This document shows, one piece after another, positions 22,978-30,685 of a DNA stretch of 30,685 nucleotides. The notes under the pieces were generated by a model. It was not told where the DNA came from. It searched no databases and was given only the letters and a program-made list of their open reading frames with translations. Position 1 is the stretch's first letter, and each line of letters opens with the position of its first letter. Source of the DNA: Hallerella sp963629575 (GTDB taxonomy: Bacteria > Fibrobacterota > Fibrobacteria > Fibrobacterales > Fibrobacteraceae); contig CAVGIM010000035.1 in the NCBI GenBank assembly GCA_963629575.1, forward strand, positions 1-30,685, written 5' to 3'. Position numbers and translations under genes: made by a program.

Positions 22978-23682
22978 TTTTTGTTCCTCTTTTGTCAATC
23001 TAGCTAATTTCGCCGTCTGAAACAACAGTTCAAAGGAGGATCCTTCATAACCGGCTGGCATCTTTCTCAATTTCTTGATATTCTTAAGCGCATAGAGGCC
23101 CTTGTCCAGTGTCGTTTCAAGCATTTCCGCCTCCTTGTTGAACTTGGGAATTTCGACAAGCACAAGACAGACGGTATCGCTTAGCGCCCGACCATCCTTG
23201 CCACGCAACTTCGCCTGGTGAATGCATTCGCCATCCTTGAAAATTTCAAAATCCATCAAGACAATGGTTATCACAGGATCGAGTTCATAATGATAGCCGT
23301 TTCCGCGTTCTCCCTGCGCGACAATCATCTGCGATGTGTAGAATATTGCCCGATTTACGATGTTTGTCAACTTGGCAAGCTGTACCTCGACGATAAAATG
23401 CCTTCCAAGCGCATCGACGCAATGCAAATCGAAAATGGAGAATCGGTTCTCGTTCGATCCCCACCTGCATTCCTTGTCTCGGGAATGGATATCCGTAATT
23501 GGATTTTCTAGCTCGCCTTCCAGCAAGGCGTTTAAAAGTTCGATAAGACATGCCTTGTTTCGGGTATCGGGATTGAAAGCCTTTTTGAACGTAGGGTCAA
23601 GCATCAAGTCGGCATAGACCCCTGCGCCCTTGAATTCTTCGAATGTTTCCACATGTTCCCTAGCATCGTTTCGTATTTTCAT
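22669..23682 (-). CDS. Rpn family/PD-(D/E)XK nuclease (transposase-like)
   Basis: The 337-residue protein belongs to the Rpn/PDDEXK_2 group, long labelled transposases and now recognised as nucleases, some with anti-phage or recombination-promoting activity. The N-terminal domain (about 20-230) opens with YADLMLDPTFKKAFNP and has the catalytic pattern Asp85 in FDLHCVD and Glu99-Val-Gln101 in HFIVEVQLAKL, with Gln where other nucleases have Lys. Residues about 270-305 are a (QQGL/QQGI)n repeat. The C-terminal 30 residues end in SGLSEEEFAKL. AAGGAA precedes the ATG. An in-frame internal start lies at residue 236 (see separate entry). The gene lies upstream of tRNA-Arg on the same strand. Confidence 0.88.
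   Translation of the reverse strand: MKIRNDAREHVETFEEFKGAGVYADLMLDPTFKKAFNPDTRNKACLIELLNALLEGELENPITDIHSRDKECRWGSNENRFSIFDLHCVDALGRHFIVEVQLAKLTNIVNRAIFYTSQMIVAQGERGNGYHYELDPVITIVLMDFEIFKDGECIHQAKLRGKDGRALSDTVCLVLVEIPKFNKEAEMLETTLDKGLYALKNIKKLRKMPAGYEGSSFELLFQTAKLARLTKEEQKMIDAAQKAKWDENAIREYNESQLRYGLERGHQEGLQQGLQQGLQQGIQQGIQQGIQQGLERGRLEGLSAKATEIAKAMKANGLSREIILKCSGLSEEEFAKL
22801..22884 (-). repeat. In-frame 12-bp tandem repeat in the Rpn gene
   Basis: Seven tandem 12-base units encode QQGL or QQGI (one QEGL). Three central units are identical (22813-22848) and two more are identical (22849-22872). Because the unit is a multiple of three, gain or loss would change protein length but not frame. 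Confidence 0.9.
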
Positions 23683-23816
23683 GAAATTTCCTTGTCGCGA
23701 ATACGCCTCGCCTTGGCAAAACAGGGAACCATTCCCTATCCACTTCTATAACGCCTGAATCCGAAAAATAGATATGGAAACTTGAGTAAAAAATCGAAAA
23801 CATTTCGACGATACGC

Positions 23817-23850
23817 AAAATCCCCACCGTTTTTCACGGCGGGGATTTTT
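23817..23850. terminator. Terminator between Rpn gene and beta-barrel protein gene
   Basis: AAAATCCCC (23817-23825) pairs with GGGGATTTT around an inner ACCG/CGGC stem with loop TTTTTCA. On the minus strand the stem is followed by four T. It lies 23 bases after the stop of the gene that ends at 23873 and should terminate it. Confidence 0.75.
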
Positions 23851-23872
23851 GCCAAATTCATTTTTTTTTCGG

Positions 23873-24694
23873 CTAATCGTCGTATTTCTTTTCGCGTTCG
23901 CGACGGCGGATTTCTGTCGCATCCGGGAAGAATTCCGGCAAGGCGAACCCTATCGTAATGCCAAAGACGAGCCCAAATTTCGAAATGCCGTCCTTGTCTA
24001 TCACGCGGGAGACCTCTTCGTTTCTCACGTTCTTTTGATGAGAATCGTCATAGGCGTTCGGCGCATAGTACATGCCGATGGCAAACTGGAGATAGTACCA
24101 TTCGTTTGTCAGATAGGTGATGAGGACATCGAACTGGAATCCCATTGTCGTGAGAAGCTTGCGCGTGAAGTCGTTTGTGGAATCCGCAACAACGTCATGA
24201 TCGTAATAGACCGTTCCATAGGAGGCGGAAAATCCCAGGTGCAACGGATTCTTCGGGAAAAGGTAGTAGTTTAGACCGACCTTCCAGCCCGTACCGCCTT
24301 CCAGGGAAAAGTTCGAAAAGTCCGGATCGTCGCCGCTCGGGATGAAACCGAACGAGCCATAGAGACCCAGATGCCAGCGCGTGATGTATTCCGCACCGAA
24401 GCCAAATCCCATGCCTAGCCCCGTTTCTCCCATGACCGGTTGCCGAGAACCCATGCCTAGCTGGAATACCAGGCGATCTTTCAGCCAGTCGCGACGGCGA
24501 ATATTGTTCGCGAATTCATCGAGCCGCTGATCTTTTTCGAATTCGCGACGCTTGGCGCGGTCAATGGCCCGCGAATCGGATTCCTCGACATAGGCGTTTC
24601 CGTCCGAAGCGTTTGCCTCGTAAGAGTCTTCATCGTTCTGGGCAAAGCTGGCGACGGCCAACGCAAACAACAGGACACTTATCTTTTTAAACAT
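23873..24694 (-). CDS. Probable outer-membrane beta-barrel protein
   Basis: The start at 24694 gives 273 residues with a classical signal peptide, MFKKISVLLFALAVASFAQ, cut probably after Ala18. Residues about 20-70 are acidic and charged. From about 75 onward the sequence has alternating hydrophobic and aromatic strands with Gly-rich turns (LVFQLGMGSRQPVMGETGLG, HLGLYGSFGFIPSG), typical of small outer-membrane barrels. The last strand is followed by a charged tail RRREREKKYDD, which is unusual for proteins inserted by the BAM machinery because they normally end in an aromatic residue. I do not recognise a specific family. It has its own promoter upstream. Confidence 0.7.
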   Translation of the reverse strand: MFKKISVLLFALAVASFAQNDEDSYEANASDGNAYVEESDSRAIDRAKRREFEKDQRLDEFANNIRRRDWLKDRLVFQLGMGSRQPVMGETGLGMGFGFGAEYITRWHLGLYGSFGFIPSGDDPDFSNFSLEGGTGWKVGLNYYLFPKNPLHLGFSASYGTVYYDHDVVADSTNDFTRKLLTTMGFQFDVLITYLTNEWYYLQFAIGMYYAPNAYDDSHQKNVRNEEVSRVIDKDGISKFGLVFGITIGFALPEFFPDATEIRRREREKKYDD

Positions 24695-24737
24695 CGCTAA
24701 AGAGCCTCTATTTATAGATAGAACAGTTCCGTTTCTC

Positions 24738-24767
24738 AATATAGTTTATTCTAAAGGATATAAGCAA
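24738..24767 (-). promoter_or_regulatory. Promoter upstream of the beta-barrel protein gene
   Basis: TTGCTT (24767-24762) and TATATT (24743-24738) are separated by 18 bases on the minus strand. The leader would be about 37 bases. Confidence 0.5.
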
Positions 24768-24806
24768 AATATTTCTGTAAAAGAAAATTGAAAAAGTCGC
24801 AGAATG

Positions 24807-25574
24807 TCATTCCTCGCTACCCTGGTTGAATTTTACCAGTTCACCCTTGATGGAACCAATGGGAATCTTCACGCGCATCAGCACGGGTAACCGCCTGCTG
24901 TCGTCCGAAATCCAGATAAAGAGCCGTCCCGAAGCCTTGAACGCCCCGTCGTCGCCTAAAACGGGTTCTACCTTGATGCACTTGAACTTGCCGAGTTTCG
25001 TCTCGACAGTCTCTCTCCCGTGGATGATCACCCGAAGAACGTAGCGTTTCTTTCCGCTGACAGCCGCAAAACTGGTTTCCCTCTTTCCGCTCAGATCCAT
25101 GCTGCGGACCCGGTAAAACGCCGAAATGATGCAATGTTCGTCACCGTCAAGGGAAAGGACCGTGTCCACAATCGACTTGAAGGCGTTCCGCCGCGAATTC
25201 GCAAAGACGGTATCCGAAAGGACCGCCTTTTGGGAGTTCCGGTCAAAGAGAATCCGGGACGTGCTGAAATAGGATCCTTCGTTCAGGATTTTCGAAAACG
25301 CATCGGGCAGAAGAGTCGTCGCGGAAGCGATCGTCCGAATCGTATCGGCGACCGGATAGATCGATTTAAATGCGCCATTGTTCCGCGCAATGCTTTCGAA
25401 TTCCACTTTTCCGTCATCGCGCGAATGGACTTTCATGTCCGCGGAACCCGCCGTGACAAAGCCCCAGCTCAGCCGAAAGAAAAGCTGTTCCCCCTTCGCC
25501 CAGGGAACGCCTGCCGCATCCAGAGAGAACGCGGCGACAGCGGACAAGAGGATCAGGGAAAACGCCCGAAGCAC
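24807..25574 (-). CDS. DUF3108 domain protein, exported
   Basis: The 255-residue product has a signal peptide (about 1-20, MLRAFSLILLSAVAAFSLDA) and a DUF3108 domain across the rest. It begins with GEQLFFRLSWGFVTAGSADM and ends with SGRLFIWISDDSRRLPVLMR and VKIPIGSIKGELVKF, the typical last strands of that family. DUF3108 proteins are envelope beta-rich proteins of unknown function found in Gram-negative bacteria. The start is GTG (25574), immediately after the purE stop (TAAGTG), so it depends on purE translation. There is no reason from sequence to link its function with purine synthesis. Confidence 0.82.
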   Translation of the reverse strand: MLRAFSLILLSAVAAFSLDAAGVPWAKGEQLFFRLSWGFVTAGSADMKVHSRDDGKVEFESIARNNGAFKSIYPVADTIRTIASATTLLPDAFSKILNEGSYFSTSRILFDRNSQKAVLSDTVFANSRRNAFKSIVDTVLSLDGDEHCIISAFYRVRSMDLSGKRETSFAAVSGKKRYVLRVIIHGRETVETKLGKFKCIKVEPVLGDDGAFKASGRLFIWISDDSRRLPVLMRVKIPIGSIKGELVKFNQGSEE

Positions 25575-26042
25575 TTAGATGTCGCCCAGGGACTTGCGGT
25601 AACCGGCAAGCTTTTCGCGAATATCCGCGTGGGAAAGCGCGAGAATCGCTATGGCGAGATAGGCCGCATTCTTGCCGTTTCCGATTCCGACTGTCGCCAC
25701 GGGAATCCCGGACGGCATCTGCACGATGGAATGCAGGGCGTCGACTCCCGAAAGAGGACCGCCGTCCCCCGGAACGCCGATGACCGGAAGAATCGTGTTT
25801 GCCGCAAGCGTCCCCGGAAGAGCGGCGGCAAGACCCGCTATCCCAATCAGGACCTGCACGCCGCGACCGGCGGCTTCCTGCGCATACCTTGCCGTCTTGT
25901 TCGGCGTACGGTGAGCGGAAAGAACATTGTATTCCCACGCGACCCCGAATTCGTCGAGGATTCCCGTTACCTTATCGACAATCGCCTTGTCCGAAGCGCT
26001 GCCCGTGACGATTCCCACCAGAGGATTTTTTACTTCTTGCAT
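25575..26042 (-). CDS. purE: 5-(carboxyamino)imidazole ribonucleotide mutase PurE
   Basis: The 155-residue protein is the PurE mutase of purine synthesis, converting N5-CAIR to CAIR. Family motifs are GSASD (phosphate binding), VLSAHRTP (the catalytic His region) and GVDALHSIVQMPSGIPVATV. The usual AAHLPG segment of class I enzymes reads AAALPG here, with Ala for the His. I recall similar wording in Bacteroidetes homologues, so this may be a lineage trait and not a defect. No purK is present in the window. The start lies within the purD end (13-base overlap) behind AAAGGA, so the two are made from one message. Confidence 0.93.
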   Translation of the reverse strand: MQEVKNPLVGIVTGSASDKAIVDKVTGILDEFGVAWEYNVLSAHRTPNKTARYAQEAAGRGVQVLIGIAGLAAALPGTLAANTILPVIGVPGDGGPLSGVDALHSIVQMPSGIPVATVGIGNGKNAAYLAIAILALSHADIREKLAGYRKSLGDI

Positions 26043-27313
26043 TTTGCGAGTCCTTTTTGTCCAATGTCCTTGCGATAGAAGGCGCCTTCAAAATGAATCT
26101 TTTCGCATCCTTCATACGCCTTGTCGAGAGCCGACTTCAAATCCGCTCCCGTTCCGACGACACCCAGAACGCGACCGCCCGAGGTCACAAGCGAACCGTT
26201 TTCCATCTTGGTCCCGGCATGAACGACCATCGCGCCAACGCTTTCAGCCGCATCGATGCCCGTAATCTTTTTACCCTTGGCATAGCTCCCGGGATATCCT
26301 TCGCTCGCCATGACGACAATTGCCGCGGAACCTTTCGGCTCGGCCGGAGCGTCAAAATTCTTCAAATTTCCCTTTTCCGCCGCATCGAAAAGCGCAAGGA
26401 CATCGCCGTCATAGACCGGGAGAACGACCTGGCATTCGGGATCGCCCAGGCGGCAATTGTACTCCACCACCTTGGGACCGTTCTTTGTCACCATGATTCC
26501 CACATAGAGGACCCCCGTATAGGGAGAGCCTTCCTGCGCCATGCCGCGAAGGGTCGGTTCGATGATTTCCTTTTTCACCTGGGAAAGAATTTCCGGCGTG
26601 ACAACCGGAGCAGGCGTATAGGCGCCCATTCCGCCCGTATTCGGTCCCTTGTCCCCGTCAAAGACCCGCTTGTGGTCCTGGGCGGACGAAAGCAAAACGT
26701 AATCCTTGCCGTCGCAGACCGCAAAGAGGGATGCCTCTTCGCCTTCCATGAACTCCTCGATGACGACCGTCTTGCCCGATTCGCCGAACACGGCCTTGTC
26801 GCCGAGCATTTCCTCGACCGCTTCACGCGCTTCCGCATCGGTCTGGCAGACGACCGCGCCTTTCCCAGCGGCAAGCCCCGACGCCTTGACGACAATCGGA
26901 GCGGGATGTTCCTTCAAAAATTCGAGAGCGGGATTCAGCTCGGTAAAAGTCTCGTATGCCGCGGTCGGGATTCCGTACTTCTTCATGAAGTTCTTCGAAA
27001 ACGCCTTGCTGCCTTCGAGAGCCGCCGCGCCTTTTACCGGACCGAACGCCCGAAGCCCGCGGAGGCGGAATTCATCGACCACGCCATTTACCAGCGGGAC
27101 TTCCGGACCGACAATCGTCAAGTCGATCTTTTCGCGCTCCGCCAGATCCGCAATCGCGATGGGATCCTTGACATCGACGGGAACGCACTTTCCAAGACGC
27201 TCCATTCCCGGATTGCCGGGTGCGGAAACCAGGTTTGAACAGAGTGGCGACTTCTTGACGGCAAGCGCAATCGCGTTTTCTCGACCGCCGCTACCGATGA
27301 CTAGGATATTCAT
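26030..27313 (-). CDS. purD: Phosphoribosylamine--glycine ligase
   Basis: From the ATG at 27313 the product has 427 residues, the usual size for PurD (GAR synthetase), which joins glycine to phosphoribosylamine with ATP. The N-terminal domain begins with ILVIGSGGRENAIA. The ATP-grasp region contains KASGLAAGKGAVVCQ, then VVIEEFMEGEEASLF and GPNTGGMGAYTPAP, and the C-terminal part ends with GVVGTGADLKSALDKAY. AAGGAA precedes the start. It heads a purD, purE, DUF3108 unit, with a 13-base overlap to purE. No clear promoter is visible in the 100 bases upstream. Confidence 0.96.
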   Translation of the reverse strand: MNILVIGSGGRENAIALAVKKSPLCSNLVSAPGNPGMERLGKCVPVDVKDPIAIADLAEREKIDLTIVGPEVPLVNGVVDEFRLRGLRAFGPVKGAAALEGSKAFSKNFMKKYGIPTAAYETFTELNPALEFLKEHPAPIVVKASGLAAGKGAVVCQTDAEAREAVEEMLGDKAVFGESGKTVVIEEFMEGEEASLFAVCDGKDYVLLSSAQDHKRVFDGDKGPNTGGMGAYTPAPVVTPEILSQVKKEIIEPTLRGMAQEGSPYTGVLYVGIMVTKNGPKVVEYNCRLGDPECQVVLPVYDGDVLALFDAAEKGNLKNFDAPAEPKGSAAIVVMASEGYPGSYAKGKKITGIDAAESVGAMVVHAGTKMENGSLVTSGGRVLGVVGTGADLKSALDKAYEGCEKIHFEGAFYRKDIGQKGLAKCKK

Positions 27314-27413
27314 GGACAATTCCTTTTTTCGTTTAAGGAAAATCTAGAAAAATCGAAGAAAAATTTTCTTTGCGAAAAGCCGAAAGCAGGACGATTTGCG
27401 ACATCCGAACAAG

Positions 27414-28394
27414 CTAGACGATTTTCTCCTTATACCAGCATTTTGGAAAGGCGGAACATCCCCAGAACTGCTTGCCCACACTCTCTCCTTTCCTTGAAGT
27501 TCGTAGGATAAGCGAAGCTCCGCAGCGTGGACACTTGCGCTCAGCGACCGCAAGTTTCGCAGGATTTTCGATGGCCGTTTCCGCGGCACCAATTTTTGTT
27601 TTGTTTAAACGCTCGCCTCGCTGTTCTTCGGCGACCAAGGCTTCAAATTTTTTGGCGTAATCGAACCTGCCCGACTTGCGGCACTTGAGAAAGGAACCCA
27701 TCAGTTCATGCATTTCATCTCTAGAGCACAAGTATAAATCCTTGTCGGATTCTTCGATGCGCTTGATGTATGAAACCAGCTGGTCCAAACGAATTACAAT
27801 TTTTCGAATTTCTTCGGGAGCGTTGCTGTCGTTCAAAATGGTTTTCGGATTCGCAAGTACAATGACAGAACGGTATATTTTCGGAAAAGCCTTTTCGTAA
27901 AGCGACTGCGTCAGGAAATTGGTTTTGTATTCCCGGCGAATTTCCTTCAGGACGTTGAGATGTCGCGCATTTTGCGATACGGGAGAAGTGAAACCTTCGC
28001 GGCGATAGAGTTTCCCGTTTCCGATGTGACGAATGAAATTACCTTTGTCGTCTATCTCGATATTGCCGTAAAGATTCTTGCATTCGATGACAAATACATG
28101 TCGCCTTGTCACCACCAAAAAATCAATTTGCGCAGACAGATCGTTTTTCTCCAGACTCAGATCATGGGCAACAATCATATCCATGCCGCTATTTTTTAAT
28201 TCGTATGCAATCTGGCGTTCACCGTAAAGCCCCGCTTCGGCAGCACTTATCTGGTCTTCTATTTTATCTTTTAATTTATCGGAAGCCCGAGCGGAAAGGG
28301 ATTTCATTTTTTCGACAAACTCTTCCGCATCGCTGTTTTCCTTGATAAATACAGGTCCAAAATACTTGTTAAAAATTGCATCGAAAATACCCAT
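27414..28394 (-). CDS. NERD nuclease-related domain and C4 zinc-ribbon protein
   Basis: The 326-residue protein combines two domains. Residues about 50-175 are a NERD domain, related to PD-(D/E)XK nucleases: GLYGERQIAYEL with Glu59, AQIDFLVV with Asp91, and FVIECKN with Glu104 and Lys106. Residues about 285-323 are a topoisomerase-type C4 zinc ribbon (CPRCGASLILRTS...GKQFWGCSAFPKC). Such fusions occur near restriction and other defence genes, but their substrate is not known. It lies 139 bases after the type III restriction gene on the same strand and has its own TATAAT box. AAGAGG precedes the ATG. The N-terminal 50 residues form a coiled or helical leader. Confidence 0.88.
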   Translation of the reverse strand: MGIFDAIFNKYFGPVFIKENSDAEEFVEKMKSLSARASDKLKDKIEDQISAAEAGLYGERQIAYELKNSGMDMIVAHDLSLEKNDLSAQIDFLVVTRRHVFVIECKNLYGNIEIDDKGNFIRHIGNGKLYRREGFTSPVSQNARHLNVLKEIRREYKTNFLTQSLYEKAFPKIYRSVIVLANPKTILNDSNAPEEIRKIVIRLDQLVSYIKRIEESDKDLYLCSRDEMHELMGSFLKCRKSGRFDYAKKFEALVAEEQRGERLNKTKIGAAETAIENPAKLAVAERKCPRCGASLILRTSRKGESVGKQFWGCSAFPKCWYKEKIV

Positions 28395-28419
28395 AAGAAC
28401 CTCTTGATTTTACAAAGGC

Positions 28420-28425
28420 ATTATA
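28420..28425 (-). promoter_or_regulatory. -10 box (TATAAT) of the NERD gene
   Basis: A consensus TATAAT lies about 25 bases ahead of the start codon on the minus strand. A -35 box is unclear. It suggests the gene can be expressed without the upstream restriction gene. Confidence 0.45.
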
Positions 28426-28533
28426 GATTATTTTTAGCCAAGTTGGAGAAATCCAGAAAACATTTTTCCTTCTTAACCAAAAACAAATCGGTATTTTTCG
28501 TTCGATTTTCAATTCAAAAGGCAATAGACCATT

Positions 28534-30685
28534 CTATGCGCAATACGGATTTTCCTTTGCCTCGGCGGCATTTTTACGTTCTTCCTGCAAAACTTTGTAC
28601 TGAATATCCAGCGAACTTTCTTGCAAATTTTCCGGAGCCTCGTCAAACCATCTGGCATCTTTATCATCCACAAAGCGAAAGTCCACGCCGATTGCCGTAA
28701 AATGTTTATATCCGCAGATGATTTTTCGCGCTTCGTTTGTATGCGGCAAGGCATTGATGTCCTCGGTGCCCTTCGTCTCACGAACAATTTCAACTTTTTG
28801 GTTTTTGTCGTTTACACGGAGGATTGCCCAGTCGGGATTGTAATTGCCGATGATTTTCGGAAGATTCACCTTGTATTTCGCAGGAAACTTGAAATACAAT
28901 TGGACGTTGCCCGGAGCGCCCACTTCGTTCAATCGCTGCACGAAATGTCGTTCCACATTGGAATCCACCTGGATTTTATCGTAGATGGACTGTTTCTCGT
29001 TGGCGTTTTCGAGTTCTGAAGCAATGAACTTCTTACTGACCGGAAAAAGTTCTCCGTCATTTTCATCTACCGAAGACGAAGACGGTGAATACTCGATGTG
29101 CTCCGCGATGTGGTTTTTGAGAATTTCGCTCAAAATTTGCACAAACTGGGCGATAAAAGCTTCTGGATTTTTCAGGAATTCCATCTGGTGCGTCCGCTTG
29201 ATTCTCTTGAAAATGGCAAGAATCGTGGAACGAGTCAGAGGGATTTCGCTAGCAACTCGGGCAAGAAGATTCGGTTTGGGAACATCCGGATAATCGGCAT
29301 CCTTGCTTTGCACCGAAACCGATTTTCCCGACTGGAATTCGAATTCCCGGGGAACGCTCTTTTCTAGCGGTTCTTTGAACACCGAAAGAGAGACCGTTTC
29401 GTCTGCGGCGCAAATGGATTGTACCCGGATTTTTGCGAGAATTTCATCGGACTTGTCAATCGGCTTTCCAATGGAAACGATTTTTTCGTTGCGGTTGTTT
29501 GCGAATTTGCGCCCATTGGAATCGCTTACTTCGACAAGCAGAACCGCGGTTCCCATTTTTGAAATTTCCTTGAGCGTGACGCGGTATCTGGTAGTCACAT
29601 ACAGTCCCTTGGTCGTCACGATTTGAGCCGGTTTGAATTCCATTCGATTGATTTTTTCAATCGCCTCGGAGATAAATTCTTCCGTATCAATGCGAATATT
29701 ATAAGATGTTTTCCGTTTCATCTTGGACCAAAGCGCTATAAAATCGGGACTGTCATATTTTTCCGTACGCTTAACAGTTTCGTTTTTACGGTAATTGCCC
29801 AACTGCCCGGTAATATCGCTTCCGCTTTCGCGGTATTCGTCGTAGAGCGATTTTGCATAGTTTTCAAAGCTCTCGCTCGCAATGATCGTGAGTTTGTTCT
29901 GTTCCGGATCGGTGAGGCGGGTTCCCGACAGCTCGGGATGTTTTTCCGTTCCCTCTTGCACGGGTAAACGCAATCCCCTGCCAATTGACTGGCGACGGCT
30001 CTTTTCACTTCTGATTTCTCGCAGGGAGCAGATTTGAAACACGTTCGGATTATCCCAGCCTTCGCGCAAAGCGGAATGCGCAAAGATGAAATGAACTGGT
30101 TCGCGCATATCCAGCAATTTTTCCTTGTCCTTCATGATCAACTGGTAGGCGGCTTTCTCCGCTTCCTTTTCATCGGCGACAATCTTTCCGCTTTCACCGA
30201 TATCCACCTCGATTTCAACTCCCGTTTTTTTATCCTTCTTCTTGGCAAAATAGGCGGCACGCACATCGAAAGCTTTCATGTTTTTAAAATGGTCCGAAGA
30301 ATGCTTTAACGTTTCAAATTCTTCGTCAAAAATGCGCTTGACAATCGGATCATCGCCATTGTAACTCGATACGCGATCGACAAAGAAAAGGCTCAGAACC
30401 TTGGCCCTGTATCCGGCGTTTTTCAACAAGCCTTCGCGTTCAATATGAGCCTTGATCGTATTGTGAATCATTTGACGAAAAATCGATTCCCGACTGAGCG
30501 AGGCGCAGCTGGACTCGTCGGGTCCATAGCGGAACCCGTTGGAAAATTCCACGTAGGAATTATCCTCCTTGGCGCTGATATTCGTGATTTTCAAATCACC
30601 GTAGGCGTCATTCTTTGTCTTGGTCCTAAGTAAGAACCTGTTTTCATAGCGAAAAATTAGTATCGTATAGGCATGAAAGAAGCAA
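28534..30685 (-). CDS. Type III restriction enzyme Res subunit, C-terminal part (5' end outside window)
   Basis: The reading frame is open to the right edge, so only about 717 C-terminal residues are seen. This is the second helicase half and nuclease domain of a type III restriction subunit. Motif V reads ALREGWDNPNVFQICSL and motif VI reads RRQSIGRGLRLPV. The C-terminal endonuclease has NPDWAILRV followed by EIVRETKGTED, the PD...ExK pattern of the family. The product would cleave DNA with its Mod partner after ATP-driven translocation or sliding. The N-terminal Walker motifs and any mod gene must lie to the right. The frame has no internal stop, so the subunit appears intact in what is visible. 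Confidence 0.9.
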   Translation of the reverse strand, partial: CFFHAYTILIFRYENRFLLRTKTKNDAYGDLKITNISAKEDNSYVEFSNGFRYGPDESSCASLSRESIFRQMIHNTIKAHIEREGLLKNAGYRAKVLSLFFVDRVSSYNGDDPIVKRIFDEEFETLKHSSDHFKNMKAFDVRAAYFAKKKDKKTGVEIEVDIGESGKIVADEKEAEKAAYQLIMKDKEKLLDMREPVHFIFAHSALREGWDNPNVFQICSLREIRSEKSRRQSIGRGLRLPVQEGTEKHPELSGTRLTDPEQNKLTIIASESFENYAKSLYDEYRESGSDITGQLGNYRKNETVKRTEKYDSPDFIALWSKMKRKTSYNIRIDTEEFISEAIEKINRMEFKPAQIVTTKGLYVTTRYRVTLKEISKMGTAVLLVEVSDSNGRKFANNRNEKIVSIGKPIDKSDEILAKIRVQSICAADETVSLSVFKEPLEKSVPREFEFQSGKSVSVQSKDADYPDVPKPNLLARVASEIPLTRSTILAIFKRIKRTHQMEFLKNPEAFIAQFVQILSEILKNHIAEHIEYSPSSSSVDENDGELFPVSKKFIASELENANEKQSIYDKIQVDSNVERHFVQRLNEVGAPGNVQLYFKFPAKYKVNLPKIIGNYNPDWAILRVNDKNQKVEIVRETKGTEDINALPHTNEARKIICGYKHFTAIGVDFRFVDDKDARWFDEAPENLQESSLDIQYKVLQEERKNAAEAKENPYCA

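Noticed and set aside
25775..25850. PurE with Ala in place of the conserved His of AHLPG, as a defective enzyme
   Set aside because: The rest of the active site (GSASD, SAHRTP) is intact, and I recall the same variant in Bacteroidetes enzymes, so loss of function is unlikely.
26057..27238. Long antisense ORF opposite purD
   Set aside because: It is a shadow frame of purD with no motif support.

Overview
The window looks like chromosomal DNA from a member of the Fibrobacterota, most likely a gut or rumen Fibrobacter. I infer this from gene content (a modular secreted pectate lyase, GH31 glucosidase, many lipoproteins), moderate GC, and repeated use of TATATT as the -10 box. No marker gene in the window proves the assignment. 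Most of it is ordinary housekeeping sequence with short operons on both strands. Accessory DNA sits at about 1.4-2.4 kb, 22.6-23.7 kb and 27.4-30.7 kb.

Layout. 0-1.3 kb: degenerate heptamer repeats, a strong 6S RNA candidate, zapA and a ZapB-like coiled-coil gene, all RNA products on the minus strand. 1.4-2.4 kb: a PUA/EVE-like gene whose 3' half contains interlocked inverted repeats, followed by a 44-codon ORF remnant. 2.4-7 kb: a TraB-family membrane protein, a lipoprotein, cmk and rpsA with a strong terminator. 7-9.3 kb: a GIY-YIG protein and a GH31 glucosidase. 9.3-13.2 kb (minus): thrS and a secreted PL1 pectate lyase. 13.3-14.4 kb: lrgA-lrgB. 14.3-18 kb (minus): metallophosphatase, rlmH, M32 carboxypeptidase and a TtcA-like gene, tightly coupled. 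18-19.3 kb: an FKBP/SlyD-like isomerase and rpiA. 19.3-20.2 kb (minus): rpsU then yqeY. 20.3-22.5 kb: a SPOR lipoprotein and rimO. 22.5-23.7 kb (minus): tRNA-Arg(CCG) and an Rpn/PDDEXK nuclease gene. 23.8-27.3 kb (minus): purD-purE-DUF3108 and a beta-barrel-like protein. 27.4-30.7 kb (minus): the C-terminal part of a type III restriction subunit (5' end outside the window), followed by a NERD-nuclease/zinc-ribbon protein.

How the genes fit together. Translation and RNA modification dominate (rpsA, thrS, rpsU, rlmH, ttcA, rimO, tRNA-Arg, yqeY). Purine synthesis (purD, purE), pentose phosphate metabolism (rpiA) and nucleotide supply (cmk) accompany them. Cell division is represented by zapA and perhaps the SPOR lipoprotein.

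The most interesting observations are: (1) an in-frame internal start with a good ribosome binding site in the 3' part of the Rpn-type nuclease gene, just ahead of a 12-bp tandem repeat, which could produce an intragenic antitoxin-like small protein; (2) A-B-C...A'-B'-C' interlocked inverted repeats inside the PUA-like gene; (3) a 6S RNA candidate whose promoter, predicted start and closing stem agree; (4) divergent, apparently leaderless promoters between the phosphatase and FKBP genes. All were read by eye; no search or folding program was run.
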